Shown here: positions 30,515-39,495 of the stretch, in pieces
Numbering within the stretch: the first letter of the stretch is position 1
Layout of the letters: each line of letters opens with the position of its first letter
Source: Eutrigla gurnardus
Lineage: Eukaryota; Chordata; Actinopteri; Perciformes; Triglidae
Assembly (NCBI GenBank): GCA_963514095.1
Contig: OY741270.1
Span: forward strand, 29,952,796 to 30,016,795
Length of the DNA: 64,000 nt
Direction of reading: 5' to 3'
Notes under the pieces: model-generated
The model's input: the letters and a program-made list of their open reading frames with translations, nothing else
Told to the model about the DNA's origin: nothing
Databases searched by the model: none
Position numbers and translations under genes: made by a program

Positions 30515-31246
30515 CCCTCCGCGGCTTAACCGGGAACCGGGAACGTCCATGATCAACACAAACAAACAACACACAACCACGCAACAGACGACAGTCGACG
30601 GTTTAGTGCGTCATCAGTAACCGACGTCTTCGCCAGCCAGCAGCGAACGGCCGTCGCGATGCCTTCAAGTACCGGCGCGTAAAAAACTGTGTCGGCTCAA
30701 TTAAACTGAATTCCCCTCGATGTAACGGTGCTTTATTGGCTTGGGGAGACAGAAGTAGGTTAAGAAGCGTGTGTGAGCATTAAACCCGCCAAACAATCTA
30801 ACATATATCCTTCATAGGAAGCACATGAACATAACATTACACCCGAACCATTTAGTCATTTCACTTTAAGCAACATTAAAACAACAACACTTAAAACAGT
30901 GTATTTGTTAGTGTGTTTATTCTATCAGTGTGAAGGACATGTTTCCGATGTCTCGGTCCTGTCCGCTGGTGGTTAAAAGAAACGATTCTGATTCGGTCCA
31001 TGAACGCAGCAGCCGGAACTACGTGACTCACGTCCCGCGGAAGTAAACAACCCTCAGCTGACGTGGAGCTGCAGGTTTGTGTCAGACTTGGAAAGACCAC
31101 CTGAACTCGCTTGGTTTGAGACTGGAACGTCTTCCTCGGTCCAGTTTCCCGGCCCTACTGTGATTATTTGTGAGGTCTGAAGTACCCGGATCAACTAACG
31201 GTTCAAAGAGATAGAGAAGGAGAGAAAAAAAACTCCACAGAGCAAA
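30515..31246. promoter_or_regulatory. Bidirectional promoter region between snapc1 and yipf6
   Basis: The two start codons face away from each other across 732 bp with no other gene. CpG content rises at both ends. Sequence elements seen are an ETS-like GCGGAAGT (31037-31044) near yipf6 and an inverted CCAAT box (ATTGG, about 30735). Transcription starts are not determined. Confidence 0.55.
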
Positions 31247-32568
31247 ATGGCGGCCGCGGAGGAGAGCAGCAGACCGTTCGCCGGGCTGTCGGACGTCTCC
31301 ATCTCGGAGGACATCCCCGTGGAGGGGGACATCTCGGTGCCGGTCGGACCCTCCGCCCGGCGCGCCGACGACGAGTTCTCCACGCTGGACGAGCCCGTGA
31401 AGGAGACCATCCTGCGGGACCTGCGCGCCGTCGGGAAGAAGTTCGTCCACGTCCTGTACCCGAAGCGCAGCACGGCGCTGCTGCGGGACTGGGACCTGTG
31501 GGGCCCGCTGCTGCTCTGCGTGACGCTGGCGCTGCTGCTGCAGGGCGGCGCGGCCGACAGCGACTTCCAGGGAGGCCCGCAGTTCGCCGAGGTACGCGGT
31601 CCGAGGACTGCACTCAAAACATACTGAGATGTTTTTTACTTCCAGTACTTTATACAGGGTTCGTACGGGTGCTGGAAACCCTTCCAAACACTTTAATTTT
31701 AGTGTGGGGTTTTGAAAAGGGCTTGGATTTAGAATAAAGTCCTTGAAACTGCTTGGAATGTATGTTATATGTGATGACGTAAATGATAGACAGGGTTCTT
31801 GATGAACAAGTGCAATAATAAGTATACTGAGTATTGTATTGTATGCAAATATGTAGTGTACCACAGCTGGAAGGGGCTGTAAAAGCTATACGGCTGAATA
31901 TGTTTATATACAGTGTATTTGTAATGTTATGGTACTTTTGTGTGTGTTTCTATGACTATAACAAAAGAATAATTAATCTGCTAACATCGCTGTAGATAAC
32001 ATCTTGACCAAAGTCCACATGTTTTCCATTTATGATTGTGTAAGATAAAGGAGCGGGACCAGAGATGGTTAAAAACCAACTGAAGCAATTATTGTCAATA
32101 TAACACATTTTATTTATGGGCACCTTACATGTAGCCTACACTTTATTCATTAAAAAAAACAAAACAAAAAAACAAACGTGTATATTATGCAGTAAATCTC
32201 CTTTTCCCCTCTTCGTCCAGGTCTTCGTCATCGTCTGGTTCGGCTCCATCATCATCACCCTGAACTCCAAGCTGCTGGGCGGCACCATCTCCTTCTTCCA
32301 GAGCCTGTGCGTGTTGGGCTACTGCATCATGCCGCTGACGGCGGCCATGGCCGTGTGCCGGATCGTGCTGGTGGTCGGCTCGGGGACGGTCAGCTTCGCC
32401 GTGCGTCTGGCGGTGGTGACCGCCTCCTTCGGCTGGTCCACCTTCGCCTCCACGGCCTTCCTCGCCGACAGCCAGCCGACCAACCGCAAGGCGCTGGTGG
32501 TGTACCCGGTGTTCCTCTTCTACTTCGTGATCGGCTGGATGGTCCTGACGTTCTCGCCGTCGCAGTAG
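31247..32568 (+). CDS. yipf6: YIPF6, Yip1-family Golgi membrane protein
   Basis: Yip1-family proteins are five-span membrane proteins of the ER-Golgi system that interact with Rab GTPases. Exons 31247-31591 and 32221-32568 join in phase 0 (GCC GAG|GTACGC ... TCCAG|GTC TTC), giving 230 aa against 236 in human. The N-terminal cytosolic part has FAGLSDVSISEDIPVEGDI. It is followed by AVGKKFVHVLYPKRS and the spans beginning DLWGPLLLCVTLALLL, VFVIVWFGSIIITLNSKLLG, GYCIMPLTAAMAVCRIVL, VRLAVVTASFGWSTFAS and VYPVFLFYFVIGWMVLTF. The start ATG is the first in frame and matches the family N-terminus. The coding exons are very G+C-rich at third positions. Only one intron interrupts the CDS, and it contains a dispersed repeat. 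I recall the mammalian gene as having more coding exons. Confidence 0.95.
31656..31880 (-). mobile_element. Dispersed GGGTTCGTAC element, copy E, in the yipf6 intron
   Basis: It begins CAGGGTTCGTACGGGTGCTG, the reverse complement of the family right end, and carries CCACAGCTGGAAGGGGCTG (reverse of the left-end core) near 31860. The middle differs from copies A and B. The orientation is opposite to copies A to D. Confidence 0.7.
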
Positions 32569-32855
32569 AAGAAAAAGGAAGCAGGAAGTGTTTTGTTGAA
32601 AGGGACAAAGAAGATGAGGGAGGTTTTTGTTTTTTTTTCTCTCATGGAGTGACAGAACTCAAAACAAGACACCGGCGTCTGCCTTGGAACGAAGATGAAA
32701 TGACTACTGACGTGTTTCTCTGACGAAGCATTTAGACTCAACCCAAACGTAAAAAGAAAAATCCTTTCAGGGCCGAAGAAATGGTTTCCGGCTGGAGATT
32801 CAGAGAAGAGCGGATGGAGAGCTAAAAAAAATAAAGCTGTTGAATTCATTCACAT
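32569..32855 (+). other. yipf6: yipf6 3' UTR (proposed)
   Basis: It follows the TAG stop. An AATAAA hexamer lies at 32830-32835, and another at 32982-32987 could give a longer UTR. Confidence 0.6.
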
Positions 32856-32989
32856 TGAAGTGTGTAGGCTTGTATGTAGAAATGTTCCATGAATGTCTGA
32901 ACTACTAGGACTTTGAACTGTATTACTCATTTTCCTCCGTGTATGTCTGGGTGTGTGGGGGATTCCTTTCAGTCTTCATAAAATAAATA

Positions 32990-35604
32990 TCTTCAGCTTT
33001 TATTTTCACACTACATTCTTAATTTTACAGTTTTTTTTTTTAATGAGGAGAGAGAGAGAGAGACACACACGGTCTTGGACTTGATCTCAGTTTGAGGCCA
33101 TGGGGGGGGGGGACCTAGCCAGCTGCAAGTTTGGGGCTCATGCACTAATAATAATTCCAAAATGTCTATATAATGGTAATAATAAATCCTTTAAATAAAG
33201 AATGTTTTTTTGTTACTGCTTTTTATTAAACAGAACTCCATTCAAAAAACGTTGAATTATGAAACAGTCGAAACCTGATCCTAAACACCAACTGGAGGAC
33301 TTCCCTGAACCGACACCAAGCTGCTCTTTAATTCGGCTTCCGCGTCGGCAAAACGCAAGGGGGCTTGCGGACCCCTTACGTCCTTGCGGACCCCCCTTAC
33401 GTCAACGCAAGGGCCTGACGTGTGCCTCCCAAAAATCCTAGACGCGCGTCGAGGCGACGCAACGCCAACGCAGCGGCTTTGGCTGTGATTGGTCCGCTAA
33501 CTACATCCGCTGGAGACCGCTATCCGGTTTCCACTCATAAACACCGCCATTTAAACTTTTAAAAGGCTACTTTTATTGTTTGCACCTCGTTTTATTGTTT
33601 GCACCTTCTCGCTTTTGCACAAAGAAATAAAACACCAAGTTCTGAAAAATTGTGGACGTTTAAAGCCGGAAAGTAAACAAATACGCTATAACGAAGCTTA
33701 CGACGATATACGCCAAGAGTCTCGGTCGGTCGGTCAGTCTTTACAAAAGCCATAGCGCCCTTTACCGGTGTGGCTTTGAATTGCCCTAAGTGTTGCTGTG
33801 AAAACAAGTCCCGGAGTTTTCCCGGTTGATTTGCAGGAGCCGGCTCGGATCAAGAGGACTCCGCTCTGCCGCTGCAGTACCGCCGTCGGCCGCGTTGTCG
33901 CTGGTCCCCCAAACGAATCAATAAAAACCAACAGGTTTGTTTCTTTTTCAAAATGAGGAACGCTTCACGAATGTACGCGTCATCCTTGAATCGGTGTGTT
34001 GTTGTGTAGCGGGTGCTATTATAAAATGGCAGTCCTTTAAAGAAATGTGTTGCCGAAGTCTGTACGGTGCCTACATACCCTTATTAAACACATCAATATG
34101 ACGGCACTTTACAACAACCTACCGTTTGGAAGCGATCGGGAATGTCAACACCAAGGAATACAGCAGAAATCCGTAGAACAACGTGATTGGTCAAAAGTAA
34201 GCCCAAGGGAAGACACGTGATTGGTCAAAAGTAAGCCCAAGGGAAGACACGTGATTGGTCAAAAGTAAGCCCAAGGGAAGACACGTGATTGGCTAATTTT
34301 GGGCTTACTTTGGGCTTACTTTGGCAGAATTGGGAGAACACAGCAACCTGCTAAATAATGACGGTAATCTATGGGAGCCCCACCCAGGTTACAGAGGGGG
34401 CAAATCTGCAGAAGATACATTATTTTAGCCCTAAACACCGACCATTTGAGTGTTGACACGTTTTACAGGGTTCAGAAAGTGCGGGAGACGTGGGTTCAAG
34501 TCAAAGAGTATTTATTTGGAATAGAAAACTACCGGCGACGGACCTGAGAAGGAAAACAGATTTCATATTAGTCCAAGTTATTTCATTTCACAATACTAAA
34601 ATACTTAAAACTACCAATATATAAAGAGCAAAGGGCATAACATGAAATACAATAGATAAAATGGCTACAACAATAGGCAGGACAGGTTACTCACAGGGAG
34701 ATTCTATCACAGACCCCACCCCTATAGAAACCACCACATGTGCACACCAATCAACCACTTCAACTTACACTGCAAGGACAAGCAACCTACAATCCAGTGA
34801 AGTGACCACTACCCTTCACACCCATCACTCTGCATGTAAGGAGGGGGTGCATATCCCACGATGACTCCCCGCGGATCACCCCTCTGCCTATAGTTCTGCC
34901 TAGTTCACCAACACATACCTCTTCAGCACAGGACTACAGAGCTCAATCTGGATCACCCCAGGACAGTCACACCACAACTAAATATACAAAAGGCCTCATT
35001 AGTTTCCCCATCAGGCAATATAACACATCACATTACCTGCATAGACCTGCAACCCTGCCACACAACCAGGCCTCAAACGAAGAGGCACTAATTGCCCACA
35101 CCTGTCCTTATAAAGGCGGGGAGCTACCTCTGGCCCCGCCTGACAGGGCGGTGCTTTGAATGTAGATGCCAGCCCTCACATATCTAATCGTTTGGCATGT
35201 CTATGTGTGTGTTTCATTTAGCATACAGTCGGTTTTAGTCGCATTCCTTTAGATGACCTCAGATGTTTTCTTTCTCCCATTTGAAATATTGTGCCCTATG
35301 TTTTTATTCCTATTTTTTTATATAGCCTAGGCTAACAATCATTAATGGCTATTTGTTTTATCCTGTCTAGCCTAGGCTTACAATAAATGATGTTATAGTT
35401 TTGTTTTATCTATATGAATGGTAATCACTGTAGTAGAGGTTGCCTCCCCTCTTTAAAATAATGCACACAGACAAATAATGATTTAGGCCTTTGCCCTGAG
35501 GCAACGTCTGTTATGCTTGAATATTAAGTTGAATGTACACATTTGAATATACAGGAATTTTATTTTAAAGATGACTAAAGGTCTTTTTTCTTATTTTCTT
35601 TCAG
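32990..35604. other. Repeat-rich intergenic stretch upstream of the 35.6-kb ORF
   Basis: No coding exon. 33320-33530 is CpG-rich (GACGCGCGTCGAGGCGACGC, GTGATTGGTCCGC), and 33830-33930 also. A minisatellite lies at 34181-34316. At 35105-35120, CCTTATAAAGGCGGGG is a TATA-like element about 500 bp ahead of the ORF. Much of this looks like decayed mobile DNA, but no ends could be paired. Confidence 0.5.
34181..34316. repeat. 34-bp minisatellite of CACGTG-ATTGG boxes, 4 copies
   Basis: Starts at 34182, 34216, 34250 and 34284, each containing CGTGATTGGTCAAAAGTAAG then CCCAAGGGAAGACA. Three copies have a full CACGTG E-box fused to an inverted CCAAT box. The last copy is followed by TTTGGGCTTACTTTGGGCTT, an inverted form of the AAGTAAGCCCAA segment. 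Confidence 0.95.
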
Positions 35605-35607
35605 AAA

Positions 35608-36414
35608 ATGTATGCATACCCTGTCTTTCGTCGCCAATCGGCAAGGTCGACCAGACTTTTCATGGCGCCGTCAGAGCAGGCAAAGGGCGTGGGGAAAGTG
35701 CCCGGAAGGGCCAAACCCAAAGAGGAGGTGATGACAGAGGCCCGCGCTTTCAAAGCCAGCAATGGTGGGGACCCCAGTGACCATTTTCTGACACTGGCGC
35801 ACTGCCAGCTTGAGTTTGGCATGTTCCAGGGCCAGAGATTCAGGTGGTTGATGGAGAACAGCCTTGGCTATGCTCTGTATTTATTGCAGAGCATTTCCAA
35901 GGAAAGTTCCCAGGCAAACCGTCTGTCTGAGAACAAACAGCTGCTCCTGCAGTATGCGTCTCAGATCAGAGAGGTGAAAGAGGAACTGGAAAAGTTCCAG
36001 GGGAAGATGAGGTTGCAGGCAAAAGCGCGTGAAACTGGAGACCAGGGCTGGTTGATGGTGGAGTTTGGTGAGTTTCAGGGCCAATCCATGAAGGAGGTTT
36101 ATGAGGACAAAACCTTGAAGGCCCAGAAACTCATTAACTACCTGGTTCGAGCAGATGCCCGGCCCAACACCAACATGGCCCTTTTCAAGGCTTATGTCTT
36201 GAAAAGACGTGCGTCTGCCTCCAGCACCTCAGCTCCGCCACCTGCAGCCTCCACTTCCTCTGAAGCCTCCACATCCTCTGCCCTGCCACCTGGAGCTTCT
36301 GGAACTGGTGCATGGAGGAAATCCACAGTGAAAGCGCTGCTGGAGCGTGGGAAGCATTTCTCTCCCTCTCAGCTGGCCAGAAAGCCAATGTCCCCAGTCA
36401 AATCCTGTAAGTAG
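35608..36414 (+). CDS. Uncharacterised protein with duplicated F-G-x-F-Q-G-Q (ExoX-C-like) modules
   Basis: The ORF of 268 aa follows a good splice acceptor (TTTCTTTCAG, ending 35604), so an upstream exon is possible. Two similar modules are visible: LEFGMFQGQRFRWLMENSLG (residues about 68-93) and VEFGEFQGQSMKEVYEDKTL (about 151-180). A predicted helical, Glu/Lys-rich linker lies between them. The F-G-x-[FY]-x-G-[QKS] pattern with aromatic and Leu residues after it resembles the small domain at the C-terminus of exonuclease X-like proteins; this is an inference from pattern, without a search. Residues 203-235 are Ser/Ala/Pro-rich. Similar fish proteins recur in many copies, as I recall, which fits a mobile or expanded family. 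The sequence has no membrane span and no nuclease catalytic domain. GTAAGT at 36407 could be a donor, giving a spliced and longer product. Function unknown. Confidence 0.6.
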   Translation: MYAYPVFRRQSARSTRLFMAPSEQAKGVGKVPGRAKPKEEVMTEARAFKASNGGDPSDHFLTLAHCQLEFGMFQGQRFRWLMENSLGYALYLLQSISKESSQANRLSENKQLLLQYASQIREVKEELEKFQGKMRLQAKARETGDQGWLMVEFGEFQGQSMKEVYEDKTLKAQKLINYLVRADARPNTNMALFKAYVLKRRASASSTSAPPPAASTSSEASTSSALPPGASGTGAWRKSTVKALLERGKHFSPSQLARKPMSPVKSCK

Positions 36415-36526
36415 AAGTGTGAATTTAGATTTTTCCATGCAGCAGTTCTCCATGTATAGCTTTACCACTTTACCTGACTATACAGACTTGACCCAGACCC
36501 AGGACCCAGGGTTTGCCCCGACTGCA

Positions 36527-36800
36527 GCTTCACGCTGCTTTTGAGGATGAGGAGGATGATGAGGAGCTGATATCGGCTGTATCACAATATGAAGCACAGC
36601 TCAATGTGTGGCATGTGAGTCAAGGATAGATGACGACGACATCGAAGATGAGGGTTGTGAGGAAGAGAACACAGAGGACACCACAGTTCCTGTGCTCCAC
36701 GAGGAGCCGGACATGGCAAGTCCCTCGATGAGTGGTTGGCAGAACAGAGAGCAGCAAAATATAATCCTGTGAATCTGTGGTCCCTGGGCAGGGAGTTGTA
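36527..36800 (+). pseudogene. Possible downstream coding remnant of the 35.6-kb ORF
   Basis: After an acceptor-like CCCCGACTGCAG the plus strand reads LHAAFEDEEDDEELISAVSQ. A second frame then gives an acidic stretch DDDDIEDEGCEEENTED, and a third gives SLDEWLAEQRAAKYNPVNLW. The pieces lie in order but in different frames. That fits either decay by small indels or short exons; GTGAGT at 36615 is donor-like. The phases from a donor at 36406 do not join cleanly. Confidence 0.35.
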
Positions 36801-36931
36801 TATATTGTATATACTTGTATATAGTGTAGGTACTTGTGTGTATATAGTGTTCCTTTATGCATACAGTTTTTTCTGAAGTGTGCGTTCATTTTTAATACTT
36901 GTTTGTTTTACATCTTGTTTTCCTCAAGAGA

Positions 36932-36935
<4 letters not shown>

Positions 36936-36970
<35 letters not shown>
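36936..36970. repeat. (GT)n microsatellite
   Basis: About 17 GT units downstream of the ORF remnant. Confidence 0.95.
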
Positions 36971-36972
<2 letters not shown>

Positions 36973-37129
36973 CTCAATACTTAATATTTTGTTCAGATAC
37001 ATTAAATCTGATCAAAACAACATTTAAGACTCTGTGCATCATTACAAAACTCCAATACTGTCTCAAACTTTGAAGACACATTTTATTGTAATTAACAGAA
37101 ACAGAAATAAACATAAGTCATTGATAATT

Positions 37130-37440
37130 GTATTTATTGTAGCGCTGTGCAGATCGCTGGATCGAATCCAACTCACGTCGGGTGACGGGAAGACTACATA
37201 ACTGAAATGGTACCTACAGACAACCTGTCTGGTGGTCCCCTTTGTTTATAGTGGGATGGTAGTCTTTGGATTCCGGGTTAAAACGATAGGGCCGAAGTTT
37301 GGAACTACTCTTCAACAATATGCTCACATTATGTTACTTAATTTTGGAAAGTCCAAATGCATCGGCTATGGGTTGGGCTTGGGTTGAATTACGTCATGTG
37401 TCACTTTTTGTATTAATTGTAGCGCTGTGCAGATCGCTGG
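37130..37440. repeat. 31-bp direct repeats 280 bp apart
   Basis: TATT(T/A)ATTGTAGCGCTGTG followed by CAGATCGCTGG occurs at 37130-37160 and 37410-37440 with one mismatch. The first copy runs into GGATCGAATCC, a good match to the polymerase III B box. The second is followed by a partial repeat, TGTGCAGATCGCCGG. This may be a tRNA-derived SINE fragment or insertion scars. Confidence 0.8.
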
Positions 37441-37528
37441 TTGTGCAGATCGCCGGTTTAAAAGTAATAAATGGTCCACGAGTGCTCTGAAAGCCGTCGG
37501 CCGTGTGGTTGAGCAGGAAAAGCGTGTC

Positions 37529-37601
37529 TGGAGGATGCGGGCATCGATCCCGCTACCTCTCGCATGCTAAGCGAGCGCTCTACCATCTGAGCTAATCCCC
37601 C
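37529..37601 (-). tRNA. tRNA-Ala (anticodon AGC)
   Basis: A 73-nt cloverleaf on the minus strand. The acceptor GGGGGAT pairs with ATCCTCC and leaves discriminator A. It includes the G3:U70 pair that identifies alanine tRNA. D arm GCTC...GAGC, anticodon stem CTCGC/GCGAG with loop TTAGCAT (anticodon AGC), T arm with the B box GGATCGATGCC. The A box TAGCTCAGATGG is intact. A TTTT polymerase III terminator follows within about 10 nt (37519-37522). All stems are paired, so the gene is probably functional. Confidence 0.95.
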
Positions 37602-37644
37602 TCCGAAGCAGCATGAGCTGTTGCCCCTAGTCGACATTACAACC

Positions 37645-37975
37645 TGTAACGTGGGGTTGGCGAAATTAGCCCCGGATGCTAATAGCTCAGCTCCAGCACG
37701 GAATAAAGTTGTGAGGCCGGAGACGAAGAGGAGGGATTTCCGCACTGTCCATTTATTCACAGATACAGACACAAGCCAGGTCTCACGGCATAAACTATGA
37801 CCCTCCGCAGAACAATACACGGAGGAAGAAGTAGTTCGTGACCTGTAGCCTTCACCAGCGTCCACATTACTGAAGTCAAGGAAGTCGACTAGGGGAGAAA
37901 GGTGATATCAAGCGACCAAACAAAAGGAGGCGCCACCGTGTGGCGTTAACTGGCAGTGCACTGTGGGCTGTTACA
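37645..37975. mobile_element. Solo LTR with 4-bp target-site duplication
   Basis: A 331-bp segment begins TGTAACGTGGGG and ends GGGCTGTTACA. Its ends are 5'-TG...CA-3' with inverted TGTAAC/GTTACA. It is flanked on both sides by AACC (37641-37644 and 37976-37979). AATAAA-type hexamers occur on both strands inside. No internal retroelement coding sequence flanks it. This is the structure left when two LTRs of an element recombine. It lies 44 bp from the tRNA-Ala 5' end. On the minus strand, AATAAATGG is placed as a typical LTR polyadenylation signal, so that is the likelier orientation. Confidence 0.8.
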
Positions 37976-38149
37976 AACCCCGCACGAAAGGCGTTACACA
38001 TAAAAAAAAGCCCTATTTTATGTTTCTCTTTTTTTTATTTACTGGTTTGTCATAGAGTTACATGGTCTTTAGAGTGGACCACATACATTGTCGGATTCAT
38101 TTAGTGAACATGTGGACAATGTAATAAACCACCACCATTTTTTCCACAA

Positions 38150-39495
38150 CTTTTTTTATTTATTCAAAACTCAAAAGATGAGTGTTCTGTAGATGTTTAC
38201 ATGGTCAATGAATGCAAGATTCAGAGCAGACGACAGCCAGTTTGCAAGTAAAAAAAAGCTGGGGAAGGACAAGGAGACTTCCTTGGTTAAACTGGATGTG
38301 AATGACGAACAGTCAACTGGTCATCATATTTCTTTATACTGGTTTTATTCCAAACTACAACTCTTATACCCTGGGCAACCCTTCACAGCAAATTAAAAGT
38401 GTAAACAAAGTATGAATAGCCGGAGAAAAAAATGACAACCTGTCATATGAAAATGTATCTCTAGTATTTCAGTATCAGGCTTTCCTTATATTTTAGAATA
38501 AAACGTTAGAACTGCTACAATCTATAACCACGTTGCCAGTCTGCAGGTGGCGTTCCACCTCTAAATTCCAAACTCATAGACCCTCTTCTTCTGCATGGCG
38601 GCCTAAAAGATGCGACGGCAATTAACCGGGATCGTGCGACATCGGACGAAATCTTCACACAAAGTACATATACAAAATATCAGTCATTCACAGTCAATGT
38701 GTAACATTCTCATGCTCAGATATGTTGCTGATCACTAATGAATAATCACAGAGCACCGATCACACGCCTTGAGTCAGCATTTCTACATGCCATGAGCCCA
38801 CCGTAACAGAGACGTAAACCATAACTGAAATAACACACACGGCCTCAACTTTCAATTCATGTACAGTAGGCTTTGCACCAATTATGCTACAGAAAGTTAA
38901 TCTAAATTAAATATAAGTTAAATAAATAAGAAATTGTTATTTAAAAAGTCACTTTTGTTACAGTTTTAGTAGCTCTGGGAGTGTCCTGATGGCACATTGG
39001 AGCAGCGTTGATCTGTGCTCTAATAGAAATATCACAGCGCACCAAAGGCAAATAAATAACTCCATACCGAGCGAAGACATTGTTCTCTCAGAAATCACAA
39101 TGTCGGCAATATTTACAGACCTAAAATTCACTGTTTGCCATAAGCACCTCCGTGCCAGGCTCGGATCGATTTTCTGTGTTTCTCATGCTAAAATAACAGG
39201 GATACGTTGTACATTGTTGTTATTGTTACTGTGTAAGTGGAGGCAGGGAGGAGCAGCACGTGATGATGATGATGATGATGCAGAGTAGTTGTGTATAGTG
39301 TGTAGACAGCCAGAGGGTGAGTGGGGGAGGTTACCAACAGATAATACATATGGGAAAGAAAAGAAAAGAAACAGCGAGCAGGGATGATGGAGAGTATTTA
39401 TAGAGAGCGTGCAGAGAGAGTAGAAAACAAATGAGGGCAAAAAGAAAAGGAAAGGGAAGATGAACATGTTAGGTGTGGGGAGGGAAATAAAGGGC
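38150..39495 (-). other. mapre3: mapre3 3' UTR (proposed)
   Basis: It runs from the mapre3 stop codon to a pair of AATAAA hexamers on the minus strand (38155-38163). No other gene is seen between. The sequence has a CATCAT run (about 39262-39280) and is otherwise unremarkable. Confidence 0.5.

Noticed and set aside
31082..31864. 260-aa minus-strand ORF across yipf6 exon 1
   Set aside because: Antisense to a G+C-rich coding exon, with no recognisable domain.
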